Source: Mucilaginibacter flavus (lineage in GTDB: Bacteria; Bacteroidota; Bacteroidia; Sphingobacteriales; Sphingobacteriaceae). From it: 64,000 nt of DNA. A program made the translations under genes and the position numbers. Below are positions 1 through 8,299 of this stretch, piece after piece (positions within the stretch are counted from its first letter, which is position 1; every line of letters begins with the position of its first letter). The stretch is from the NCBI RefSeq assembly GCF_030409315.1, contig NZ_JAUFPS010000041.1:62001-126000 (forward strand), given 5' to 3'. The notes beneath the pieces were generated by a model. The model ran no database searches. It saw nothing but the letters and a program-made list of their open reading frames with translations, and was not told the DNA's origin.

Positions 1-385
1 GTGCTTCTAAATCGGTGGTATTATCGTACGATAAATTCATGCCTAATAAAATAGCGTTTAAAGCCCCCACAGTATAAGTTTGGGTTTGGCCGGTTAATGC
101 TACTTCAACCAATTTAGTTGATTTAAAGCTCGATCCCTTAGTGTCTATTTGTAAGGTGTAGCTAACCGGTGCAGCATAACCTGTAACCGAAGTTGCTGGC
201 CAGCTAAAGGTTACAGCAACATTAGCGGCTGTTTCTCTGGTTAGTACAGGGGTTGTTGATGATGCAGTTAGCGTACCTGCTTTGCCCACATTGCTCACAA
301 CCCGGGTTTCATCCTTTTTACAGGATGGCAGCAATAGCAAACCGATGCTGCTTATTGCCAAAATTTTGGTTAAAAGTTTTTTCAT
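1..385 (-). CDS. SusE-like outer-membrane glycan-binding lipoprotein (N-terminal part)
   Basis: The start codon is at 385 on the minus strand and the frame stays open to base 1, so about 128 N-terminal residues are visible and the C-terminus is off the window. The protein begins MKKLLTKILAISSIG and has a lipobox ending LLLPSC followed by KKDE, so it should be a lipoprotein. The following residues (about 40-128) have the pattern of the N-terminal Ig-like SusE domain, including FSWPA, YTLQIDT and YTVGALNAIL. It is the third gene of a SusC-SusD-SusE operon, starting 75 bases after the SusD stop codon. SusE proteins bind oligosaccharide at the cell surface beside the SusCD importer. The assignment rests on the N-terminal domain and on gene order. 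Confidence 0.8.
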   Translation of the reverse strand, partial: MKKLLTKILAISSIGLLLLPSCKKDETRVVSNVGKAGTLTASSTTPVLTRETAANVAVTFSWPATSVTGYAAPVSYTLQIDTKGSSFKSTKLVEVALTGQTQTYTVGALNAILLGMNLSYDNTTDLEA

Positions 386-460
386 TTCGATCTTTTAATC
401 TGTTTAATAAAATATTTTATTAGTATCCCAGGGTGCAGGAAACACCCTGGGGATAAATTT

Positions 461-2056
461 TTATTTATAACCGTCGTTTTGTTTTAAAGTAGGGTTATTT
501 ACAATATCGGCAGATGGAATTGGCATTAGGTTGAAATGTGCATCAACACTTACGCCAGCTTTTACGCCACCTTTCCAGGCCCAGATATAATCGGCACCGG
601 TAAATTTGCCAAAGCGGATCAAGTCTGTTCTTCTATGCATTTCAAACAGGAATTCGCGACCTCTTTCATTTAAAATGAACGGCAAATCAAGCTGGTTTGC
701 GATAATGTTTCCCGCTGTGCTGCCGCCGTAAGCCCTTGTACGCACAAGGTTTACATATTGTAAAGCCGTAGCTAAATTACCTCCGGTACCACCACGTAAA
801 ACGGCCTCGGCGTAAATAAGGTAAGCATCAGCTAAGCGGAACATAGGGAAGTCGGTATCAGGGAAGTTACCGGTTACATCAGAACCTGCTGCACCCGTTG
901 AAGTGATGTTTCTGAATTTCTGAATAGCATAGCCATCGGTAAACGCGTACTCGTCATTAATTTCAAGATTTTGGCCATCGGTAAAGAATACCGCTCTTTT
1001 GTCGGTATTGCCACTTGGATCTGCAAACAAGCTTACGTATTGTTTGGTAGTACGGATACCTGCCCAACCGCCATTGATACCAAAGTCGGCTGCTTTCATT
1101 TTACCGCCAACAGGAGCATGGATAAGGTAAGTAATACCTCCGTAACCGGTAGTGTGTAAACCATCAAACGTAATTGGGAAAATAATCTCGTTTGATTTGT
1201 TATTATCAGCCAGGAAAAGATTTTTAAAGTTGGGTTCCAACGAGTAGCCGTCGGCTATAACTTTGCTTGAATAAGTTATGGCATCTGTACTTCTGTCTGT
1301 ACCGGTGTAAACTTTGGCATTCAGGTACAATTTTGCCAAAAGCATGTCGGCAGCACCTTTATCTGCACGGCCATACTCAAAGCGTGGTGCGCCCATATCT
1401 GTCTCGGCAGATTTTAGCTCGCTTTCGATATAGGTAAATATCTCTGTACGTGTTTTTTGTTTTGGGAAAAATACACCAACAACATCGTTTTCGGTTACAA
1501 ATGGAATTGAGCCATAAAGGTCGATGCCGTGCCAGTAAGCCAAGGCTCTTAAAAAACGAGCTTCAGCGCGGTATTGCTTGGCCAGTGTAAGGTTATTGCC
1601 TGTAATACCGTTACTTGCTAATTTAGCATCAGTTGTTTGGCGGATAAATTCATTACAAACCGAAATTGAATAAAAAATACGATTATACATGGCTGTAATG
1701 AACTCATTTTGTGAGTTCCAGGTCATGTTATGCAAGTTGTGGATGGTACCATCATTCCAAACTATGGCGGCTTCGTCGGTAGTTAGTTCCTGCATATTAT
1801 AATACTCGCGCAAATAGTTGCTAAAGCCTTCGTCAATGCCGGCGATATCGGGGTTACCCGCGGGGCCTTGCTGACCACTTAACGCAAATGAAGTATATAA
1901 TTTGGCAAGAATTGGTTTATAGTTTGAAAAGTCTGTATAAACTTTATCTGTAGTTACTGCATTACGGGGCGTAAGATCTTTCTTACATGATGTTAAATTA
2001 ATTGACAGGCCTATCGTTGCGATGGCAATCACCTTAATTAAGTTTCTCTTTCTCAT
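461..2056 (-). CDS. SusD/RagB-family nutrient-binding outer-membrane lipoprotein
   Basis: This 531-residue protein begins MRKRNLIKVIAIATIG and has a lipobox at about residue 24 (SINLTSC, then KKDLTPR). It shows the SusD layout: an N-terminal region with YNRIFYSISVCNEFIRQ, helices with YRAEARFLRALAYWHGIDLYGSIPFV at about residues 160-190, and a C-terminal segment with FRLADAYLIYAEAVLRGG and LNERGREFLFEMHRRTDLIRFG. SusD caps its partner SusC and delivers oligosaccharide to it. The gene lies 19 bases downstream of the SusC stop codon and just before the SusE-like gene, so the three are probably one transcript. The substrate is not visible in the sequence. The neighbouring esterase with a starch-binding-like domain makes an alpha-glucan plausible, but this is inference. 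Confidence 0.93.
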   Translation of the reverse strand: MRKRNLIKVIAIATIGLSINLTSCKKDLTPRNAVTTDKVYTDFSNYKPILAKLYTSFALSGQQGPAGNPDIAGIDEGFSNYLREYYNMQELTTDEAAIVWNDGTIHNLHNMTWNSQNEFITAMYNRIFYSISVCNEFIRQTTDAKLASNGITGNNLTLAKQYRAEARFLRALAYWHGIDLYGSIPFVTENDVVGVFFPKQKTRTEIFTYIESELKSAETDMGAPRFEYGRADKGAADMLLAKLYLNAKVYTGTDRSTDAITYSSKVIADGYSLEPNFKNLFLADNNKSNEIIFPITFDGLHTTGYGGITYLIHAPVGGKMKAADFGINGGWAGIRTTKQYVSLFADPSGNTDKRAVFFTDGQNLEINDEYAFTDGYAIQKFRNITSTGAAGSDVTGNFPDTDFPMFRLADAYLIYAEAVLRGGTGGNLATALQYVNLVRTRAYGGSTAGNIIANQLDLPFILNERGREFLFEMHRRTDLIRFGKFTGADYIWAWKGGVKAGVSVDAHFNLMPIPSADIVNNPTLKQNDGYK

Positions 2057-2075
2057 ATCTAAATATTTTATGAAA

Positions 2076-5024
2076 TTATAAACTCAGGTTTAAACCGAGG
2101 GTATACACTCTTGGACGTGGGTAAAAATTATTATCTACGCCGCCATTAATTTCAGGATCAAGGCCTTTATACTTGGTTATTACAAAAACATTATTTACGT
2201 TGAACGATGCCCTTAAGTTGTGCGCGCCCTTGATAGGGAAGGTATAGCCTAATGTTGCATAATCCATACGCACAAATGATGCGTTCTCTACATAATAATC
2301 AGAGTATAGCTGATATTGCTGAAATTGAGTTTGTAACACGCTTGATGGCAAATTACCCAGGTAGCCAGAGAATTTTAAACCTGCGTAAGCACCGTTTGCG
2401 GCTGCTTGAGCATTGTACAGGTAGTTACCCAGATTGGCACGTGCGCTGAAACCTAAATTCCATTGTTTGTAGCTAAAGTTTGAGTTAAAGCCCATAAATA
2501 CTTTAGGGTCTGATTGTTTGTATAGGTACTTATCATCAACCGTGCTGCCATTTTTGTTCCTGTCAACATATACACCTTCAAGTGGCTGGCCGTTTTGGTC
2601 ATAAACTTGTTGATAAACGTAAAATACACCTGGATTTTGACCAGCTTTATATAAACCAATAGTATTACCTACGCCACCCGGAATGCCTGTTACAGCTATG
2701 GTTTGGTTAGGATCGCCGGTTAAAGATATATTGGTGATTTTTCTTTGGTTAAGTGAAATGTTATAACCTAAAGTCCAGTTGATATCTTTTGTGGTGATAG
2801 CAACGTAATTGATGTTAAAATCAATACCTTTTGTAGTTAGGTTACCAATGTTTGCATTAATATAATTGCTTAGATTGGTACCGGCAGGTATTGGAGTGTA
2901 TATTAACAGATCTTTGGTTTTCTTGTTATAAACATCAATGGTTCCGTTAACTCGTCCGTTTAGGAAACCAAAATCCAAACCAATATTGGTGGTAGCAGTT
3001 GATTCCCACTTCAGGTTGGCGTTATAGGCGTCAGATCTTAGGGTGTTATAAAAAGTGTTTCCAAACTGGTATTGCGCTGCGCTATTGCTTGGCTCATAAA
3101 CAGCAAGGTAAGGGAAGTAGCTGCCAATATCCTGCTGGCCGGTAATACCGTAGCTGGCCCTGAATTTTAAATCAGATAAGAAATCAACACTTTTAAGAAA
3201 TGATTCTTCCTTTGCACGCCATGCAAAAGCTACAGAGGGGAAATAACCGTTTCTGTGTAAATCAGAGAAGCGTGATGAACGGTCATCCCTGATGGTTGCG
3301 GTTAGCAAATATTTATCGTTAAAGGAGTAATTTAAACGCGCGAAAGGCGATTCGATATAGTATTGACCAAATGATGGGGTAGGAGGCGTACCCACAGGTG
3401 TGGTTTTATCAGCCTTGTAACCCTGAAAAGTTTTATAATAGGTATTGAAGTACTGGTATGAGTAACCACCCTGTAATTCAATATGGCTATTGATATCTCT
3501 AAGGTCTTTAGTATACTTCAAGTAATAATCGGTATTGTAAGTGTATATTTCGCTTGTGTAAGCAGAATATGAACCGCCTTGTAAAAAGTTAGATGCCGCG
3601 GTAGCCGGGATAAATGTATCACCATGACCATCTGCAAGATCGCCACCGGCTGTTGCGTTAAATTGTAACTCTTTTAAAAACGGGAATACATAATTAACAT
3701 TTAAAGTTCCAATACCTCTTGAGCTTTTGCCAACTGCACTTTGTTCATTAAGCAAACCAACAGGGTTGCGCGGTGCAAGCGTATTTGGGTTGCCGCTGCT
3801 GTCAAGCCATTCAAAATAGCCACCATATTTGGTTTTGTCGTTTGAATAAACTGACTGGGTTGGATCAAAACCGATAGCATTGCCAATAGCGCCGGCTGCA
3901 AAATTACTTTTAGTAAAGCTACCTTTTAATGTAAGGTCAACTTTTAAGCTGTTATGTAAAAAATCGTGACTTACGTTAAAAGTAGCTGTGGTTCTTTTTA
4001 AGTTATCGGTTTTAACAATACCATCCTGATCTAAGTAACCAATTGACAAACGATATGGTAAACCTTTAACGCCGCCAGATATGCTTAAGTTATTATCGTA
4101 GGTATATGCCGGACGATAAATAAGGCTTTGCCAATCGGTATTAGCTGTACCAAGCAAATTTGCCTGACTTGGGCTTTGAGCCTTTACCGCAGCACGAAAC
4201 TGATCGGCCGATAAAACACTCACTTCTTTGGTCACTTTTGAAAGTGCTGTTTTTGAATCAAAATTGATGGTTACTTTGCTGTCACCTTTGCCTTTTTTAG
4301 TGGTAATAATGATTACACCATTTGACGCGCGTGAACCATAAATGGCGGTAGCCGAGGCATCTTTAAGGATATTGTATGATTCAATATCATTAGGATTGAT
4401 TAAGCTTAACGGATTTGATACACCGCTGATGCCACTATTACTAAGCGGGATACCATCAACAACAATCAAAGGATCATTTGAGGCGTTTAGCGAAGCACCG
4501 CCGCGAATACGGATTGTACTTCCAGAACCCGGTTGCCCGCTGTTTGAAGTAATTTGTACGCCCGATACTTTACCGGTTATCAATTGCTCTGGTGTAGTTA
4601 CCGGTCCCTGGTTGAAATCCTTAGAAGAAATGGTGGTAACAGATCCGGTAAGGTCTTTCTTTTTCTGTGTTCCGTAACCAACAACTACAACTTCGTTAAG
4701 GTTTTGGTTATCTGGTTTCAGGCTAAAGTTTAATTCAACAGTACCACTTGCTACGGTTACTGTTTTCTTTAGTGCTAAATAGCCTAAGAATTTTGCAGTT
4801 ACGGTAACGTTCCCGGTCTTTATGCCAGAAATAGTAAAGTTACCGTTTGCGTCGGTTGTAGCACCTGTAGTTGTACCATCAACGCTCACAGCTGCGCCTG
4901 GTAGGGGCTGATTTGTTTCGTCTAATACCTTACCTTTTATGCTTCCGGTTTGGGCAAATGCCATTACAGACATCATTAGGAAAGCACAAAGAAGAACGTA
5001 CTTTTTAGAGTAATTTTTTCTCAT
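2076..5024 (-). CDS. SusC/RagA-family TonB-dependent outer-membrane receptor
   Basis: This 982-residue protein has a signal peptide ending VMAFAQ (about residue 25). A carboxypeptidase-regulatory-like domain follows (about 28-110, GSIKGKVLDETNQPLPGAAV). Next is the SusC signature NEVVVVGYGTQKKKDLTGSV and a TonB plug domain (about 120-240) with IRIRGGASLNASNDPLIVVDGIP and DASATAIYGSRASNGVIIITTKKG. The rest is a long beta-barrel ending RPRVYTLGLNLSL. No STN domain precedes the regulatory domain, so FecR/sigma signalling is not expected. It is the first gene of the minus-strand SusC-SusD-SusE operon, and its promoter must lie in 5025-5370. It imports oligosaccharide across the outer membrane using TonB energy. 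Confidence 0.95.
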   Translation of the reverse strand: MRKNYSKKYVLLCAFLMMSVMAFAQTGSIKGKVLDETNQPLPGAAVSVDGTTTGATTDANGNFTISGIKTGNVTVTAKFLGYLALKKTVTVASGTVELNFSLKPDNQNLNEVVVVGYGTQKKKDLTGSVTTISSKDFNQGPVTTPEQLITGKVSGVQITSNSGQPGSGSTIRIRGGASLNASNDPLIVVDGIPLSNSGISGVSNPLSLINPNDIESYNILKDASATAIYGSRASNGVIIITTKKGKGDSKVTINFDSKTALSKVTKEVSVLSADQFRAAVKAQSPSQANLLGTANTDWQSLIYRPAYTYDNNLSISGGVKGLPYRLSIGYLDQDGIVKTDNLKRTTATFNVSHDFLHNSLKVDLTLKGSFTKSNFAAGAIGNAIGFDPTQSVYSNDKTKYGGYFEWLDSSGNPNTLAPRNPVGLLNEQSAVGKSSRGIGTLNVNYVFPFLKELQFNATAGGDLADGHGDTFIPATAASNFLQGGSYSAYTSEIYTYNTDYYLKYTKDLRDINSHIELQGGYSYQYFNTYYKTFQGYKADKTTPVGTPPTPSFGQYYIESPFARLNYSFNDKYLLTATIRDDRSSRFSDLHRNGYFPSVAFAWRAKEESFLKSVDFLSDLKFRASYGITGQQDIGSYFPYLAVYEPSNSAAQYQFGNTFYNTLRSDAYNANLKWESTATTNIGLDFGFLNGRVNGTIDVYNKKTKDLLIYTPIPAGTNLSNYINANIGNLTTKGIDFNINYVAITTKDINWTLGYNISLNQRKITNISLTGDPNQTIAVTGIPGGVGNTIGLYKAGQNPGVFYVYQQVYDQNGQPLEGVYVDRNKNGSTVDDKYLYKQSDPKVFMGFNSNFSYKQWNLGFSARANLGNYLYNAQAAANGAYAGLKFSGYLGNLPSSVLQTQFQQYQLYSDYYVENASFVRMDYATLGYTFPIKGAHNLRASFNVNNVFVITKYKGLDPEINGGVDNNFYPRPRVYTLGLNLSL

Positions 5025-5370
5025 TTACTTTTTGGGTTTGTGTGATTAAAAAAGGCTTAATTAGCCGGTATTAATTGGTCTTGTATTTTTGCTTTATCAG
5101 CACGTGACTAATTTACATTTAGAAATAATAAATGCAAATTTTATATAAAGGATAATTTTGACTAAAATAATTAAGTGATAGTTAACTTTAACGAAACTAT
5201 TGCCAGGTGCTATTTTTTATGATTTTTTAGTGTTTTTTATGGGAAATTTGCAAATTGACAAAGATTTGCATCAAACTGAGTGTCAAAATTACACAATAGG
5301 CAATTTTACTAATATGTAACGATTTTCCGGGAACGTTCCCGGAAAATAACTGTTCGATAAACAATTAATA
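5025..5370. promoter_or_regulatory. Divergent intergenic control region between susC and the esterase
   Basis: This 346-base AT-rich region separates the minus-strand SusC operon from the plus-strand esterase, so promoters in both directions must be here. No clean TAnnTTTG element with a matching upstream TTTG was found on either strand by eye. The clearest structure is the 26-bp palindrome at 5322-5347, listed separately. No credible small coding region was seen. Confidence 0.6.
5322..5347. promoter_or_regulatory. Perfect 26-bp palindrome, candidate operator
   Basis: The left half reads ATTTTCCGGGAAC and the right half is its exact reverse complement, with no loop and a central CG. It ends 23 bases before the esterase start codon. 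A perfect dyad with a central CG step resembles operators of LacI-family repressors, and the position would suit repression of the esterase or control of both divergent units. No LacI-type gene is in this window, so the regulator is unknown. Confidence 0.6.
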
Positions 5371-6510
5371 ATGATAAAAAAAATATTTTTCTGCGCGTTT
5401 TTGGTTTTCGGCCAAAGTTTTTTGCTTTTAGGCCAGGTGAAAATCTCTTTTAAATCGGGCAAAATCGCCCCGCTCAAAACAGCGTCCGACCAGCTGTTTC
5501 TGGCGGGGAGTTTTAATAACTGGAACCCGGCGGATACAGCCTGGAAAATGAGCGCTGATGGCAATGGAGGATTTATGCTTTTAAAGGCGTTGGCAAAGGG
5601 AATTTACAACTACAAAATAACCCGCGGCAGCTGGGGTGCTGTTGAATGTTCCAGCACTGGAGGCAGCGTTGATAACCGAACACTTTCGCTTACAAATGAT
5701 ACTACTGTTATAGTGGATGTTGCCGGCTGGCAGGATAATTTTGCTGTTGCCGAAAAGAAACATACAGCAACGGCTCAGGTACATATCATCAGCGATAAAT
5801 TTGAAATACCGCAGCTGGGCAGGCAGCGCCGGGTTTGGATTTATCTGCCGGCCGGTTATACATCGTCGACCAATAAATACCCGGTTATTTACATGCACGA
5901 TGGCCAAAACCTGTTTGATACTTATAGCAGTGGCTACGGTGAGTGGGGGATAGATGAGTTTTTGGATAAAGTTGCTCCGGGTAAAGAATGCATAGTTGTA
6001 GGGATAGACCACGGCGGCAGCGAACGGATTTCGGAGTACGATCCCTACGATTCCCGGTATGGAAAAGGACGAGGCGTAGATTATACGGAGTTTCTGGTAA
6101 AAACGCTAAAACCTTATATCGATGTAAATTACCGCACAAAAAAGCAGGCAAAATATACAACCGTAGCGGGCAGTTCCATGGGAGGGTTGATATCGATGTA
6201 TGCCGCCATAAAATATCCCAATGTTTTTGGCAATGCAGGGATATTTTCGCCGGCTTTTTGGATAGCGCCGCAAATTTATGACCTGGCTAAACAAACGTCA
6301 ATCAATAAAAAATCCCGCTTCTACTTTGTATGCGGCGATGCAGAAAGCGACCAGATGGTAAGCGACATGAAAAAGATGGCTAATTTTGTGCAGCAAAAAG
6401 GTATTAAACTTAAAAACTCGCCGGTAACGATTATAAAAGGAGCCAGCCATAATGAAAAGCAATGGAACGCCGACTGGCCGGATTTTTATAATTGGTTAAC
6501 GGAGCGTTGA
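5371..6510 (+). CDS. Secreted esterase (esterase D/Fes-like alpha/beta hydrolase) with N-terminal starch-binding-like domain
   Basis: This 379-residue protein has a signal peptide (MIKKIFFCAFLVFGQSF, cleavage near LLLGQ). Residues about 30-105 resemble a CBM48/AMPK glycogen-binding domain (FLAGSFNNWNPADTAWKM, then GIYNYKITRG). From about 130 the fold is that of the PF00756 esterase family: RRVWIYLPAGYTSS, PVIYMHDGQNLFD, and the nucleophile elbow AGSSMGGL with Ser269. The histidine in GASHNEKQW (His360) fits the triad. The family cleaves esters such as acyl groups on sugars, or siderophores. The carbohydrate-like domain and the divergent SusCDE operon favour a sugar ester or an alpha-glucan-linked substrate, but the substrate is inferred. 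A rho-independent terminator follows at 6574. Confidence 0.8.
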   Translation: MIKKIFFCAFLVFGQSFLLLGQVKISFKSGKIAPLKTASDQLFLAGSFNNWNPADTAWKMSADGNGGFMLLKALAKGIYNYKITRGSWGAVECSSTGGSVDNRTLSLTNDTTVIVDVAGWQDNFAVAEKKHTATAQVHIISDKFEIPQLGRQRRVWIYLPAGYTSSTNKYPVIYMHDGQNLFDTYSSGYGEWGIDEFLDKVAPGKECIVVGIDHGGSERISEYDPYDSRYGKGRGVDYTEFLVKTLKPYIDVNYRTKKQAKYTTVAGSSMGGLISMYAAIKYPNVFGNAGIFSPAFWIAPQIYDLAKQTSINKKSRFYFVCGDAESDQMVSDMKKMANFVQQKGIKLKNSPVTIIKGASHNEKQWNADWPDFYNWLTER

Positions 6511-6573
6511 AATATTCTAAATTAAGAGAGGTTTCGCAACGAGCAACGTGGTTGGCTGTAATATGAAAATTTG

Positions 6574-6612
6574 AAAAAAAGTCGCTTTACGGAAAGTAGA
6601 GCGGCTTTTTTG
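6574..6612 (+). terminator. Rho-independent terminator after the esterase
   Basis: A long A-rich/U-rich hairpin has arms AAAAAAGTCGCTTTAC and GTAGAGCGGCTTTTTT around a GGAAA loop. The stem pairs throughout if G-U pairs are allowed, and it ends in a T run. It lies 63 bases after the esterase stop codon and before the next gene, so it separates the two transcription units. Confidence 0.75.
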
Positions 6613-6654
6613 TTGCAGTTTTAATAGTTAAATTTATATCCCAGAGATGAACCA

Positions 6655-7530
6655 ATGATACCCATAAACCGAATTTCAATTATCTTATGCTTATTGATTT
6701 TTTATGTCGGAAATAATAAAGCACATGCGCAGCTATGGAAGTATATTGGCGATACACCCGAAAAAGAAAAAGCGTTTGAAAAGGAACTAAGTAAAGAAGC
6801 GTCGTCGGTAATTACCCGGAAGTCGATTGCATATGGAGATACATTTTCTTACGACACCAGGATTTATACTATCAACTCATTTGACGGACATCCCGCAAAG
6901 ATCAGCCTGTGGGAAAAGCCTTTTAATGGACACGTATTTCATATCGATATTCCGGGCGATCATTTAGTTATAGGGGATTTCTCTGGCCTGGCGAAAGTAC
7001 ATCACCTTAGCAATGATATTTTAGAAATTGTTTATAGTCCACGGGGTGGTTCAGACCAAGGGTATGACAATGTGCTATTGCTCGGAGTTGATAAGGGTAA
7101 ATTTTGTGTATTGATGGAGATATTATCTGTTAATGAATATGAAATGCCAGGCGAATACGGTTTGTATCAACTTCATTTAAAATTATCTGGTAAAACCGCT
7201 GATAATTATCAGCTGGCATTGCACATCAGAGATCTGGTAAAATCAAACAAACCGAAAAAGAGTTTTGACAAGAGCAGTTACACGTTGCTGAAATTTGATA
7301 AAACTCAGCATATATTTTATAATGAAACTAAGATAATGGATACCGTTGCCGCAATGTATGACGGTATTGGAAATACAAAAAAGTATCCGATGAAAGGAGT
7401 ATATCCCCGGATAAAACTCGGCGTATATGATTATTTTTTTGCGAACCGGCTATGGTACGCCGCCGGCAAAGATACCACCGGCAGGCTTATTCTCGTTCCC
7501 AACACTGTTAACTCAAAATCAAAAAAATAA
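6655..7530 (+). CDS. Secreted protein of unknown function
   Basis: This 291-residue protein begins with a signal peptide (MIPINRISIILCLLIFYVG, cleavage near KAHAQ at about residue 26), so it is probably periplasmic or surface-exposed. I do not recognise a named domain. The body is rich in beta-strand-like segments (YDTRIYTINSFDGHPAKISLW, VLLLGVDKGKFCVLMEILS). There is one aromatic-rich stretch near the C-terminus (YPRIKLGVYDYFFANRLWYAAG). It has no cysteine-based motif or catalytic signature that I can see. It stands alone between a terminator at 6574-6612 and the sigma-factor promoter at about 7614. Codon use looks like that of its neighbours. The frame is convincingly coding because of its length and signal peptide. 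Confidence 0.7.
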   Translation: MIPINRISIILCLLIFYVGNNKAHAQLWKYIGDTPEKEKAFEKELSKEASSVITRKSIAYGDTFSYDTRIYTINSFDGHPAKISLWEKPFNGHVFHIDIPGDHLVIGDFSGLAKVHHLSNDILEIVYSPRGGSDQGYDNVLLLGVDKGKFCVLMEILSVNEYEMPGEYGLYQLHLKLSGKTADNYQLALHIRDLVKSNKPKKSFDKSSYTLLKFDKTQHIFYNETKIMDTVAAMYDGIGNTKKYPMKGVYPRIKLGVYDYFFANRLWYAAGKDTTGRLILVPNTVNSKSKK

Positions 7531-7613
7531 AAGAAGGCTGGTTGTGGTATAAGTGCGAATACATAGTGTAAATCGGTCTTAACACTCATTCATTTCCCAA
7601 CCCTAAATTGTCT

Positions 7614-7621
7614 TATATTTG
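7614..7621 (+). promoter_or_regulatory. Bacteroidota -7 element TATATTTG upstream of the ECF sigma gene
   Basis: TATATTTG matches the TAnnTTTG consensus of Bacteroidota housekeeping promoters exactly. It lies 30 bases before the TTG start of the sigma-factor gene. I do not see a clear TTTG at the usual upstream spacing, so only the -7 half is supported. Confidence 0.5.
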
Positions 7622-7651
7622 GGCAGTTGATTCACACTGACAAAATTTTAA

Positions 7652-8197
7652 TTGAAAGACTTAGAGATTAAGAAGCTTGTATCATTCATCTGCAATAACG
7701 ATGAAGACGCGTTTAATAAACTCTACAGATTGCTGGTTAAAAAACTGGTGCAGTTCGCTTTTTCGTTTCTGGATGATAAGGCGATATGCGAAGAAATAGT
7801 GAACGATATATTTGTAAACCTGTGGCTCGGCAGGCACAAGTTAGATAGGGTTTATAACCCCAAGGTTTATTTATACGTGAGCGTAAAAAATGCTTGTCTT
7901 AACCACGGCCGCGGCAATAATACTTTCGAGAAACGAAAGGAAGAGCTAACCGACATCCACTACACTATCCAATCTCCCGATCCATCACAATTACTTATTG
8001 GCAAGGAACTAACCGCAAGGATACTAACTGCCGTAAATAACCTCCCGCCGCGCTGCAAGCTCGTCTTCAAAATGGTAAAGGAGGATGATCTGTCATGCAA
8101 TGAGGTTGCCGATATTCTTGGTCTTTCCAACAAAACGGTATTCGGTCAGTTGCGTATCGCGCTCGAAAAACTGGATGAGGCGCTGGATTCCCGGTAG
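7652..8197 (+). CDS. FecI-like ECF RNA polymerase sigma factor
   Basis: This 181-residue protein has sigma region 2 at about residues 20-90 (FNKLYRLLVKKLVQFAFSFL, ICEEIVNDIFVNLW). Region 4 is at about 125-175 (LPPRCKLVFKMVKED, then the helix-turn-helix CNEVADILGLSNKTVFGQL). The start is a TTG: an in-frame TAA lies directly before it and the next in-frame Met is far inside region 4. It directs polymerase to a few target promoters, normally the adjacent transport operon. A FecR anti-sigma gene follows after about 100 bases, then a SusC receptor carrying an STN domain. That is the standard three-part trans-envelope signalling order. Confidence 0.92.
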   Translation: MKDLEIKKLVSFICNNDEDAFNKLYRLLVKKLVQFAFSFLDDKAICEEIVNDIFVNLWLGRHKLDRVYNPKVYLYVSVKNACLNHGRGNNTFEKRKEELTDIHYTIQSPDPSQLLIGKELTARILTAVNNLPPRCKLVFKMVKEDDLSCNEVADILGLSNKTVFGQLRIALEKLDEALDSR

Positions 8198-8299
8198 GCT
8201 GATCTGTTACAATTTATCTCCCCGAAAAAATATTTTAATTTCTTTTGAGAAAAACGGTTGCTTGTTGTGTCCTTATGATATTAACAACCAATTATCCGC

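Noticed and set aside
5581..6012. 143-codon minus-strand frame opposite the esterase
   Set aside because: It is antisense to conserved esterase motifs and has a composition typical of a shadow frame, with no start-site support.
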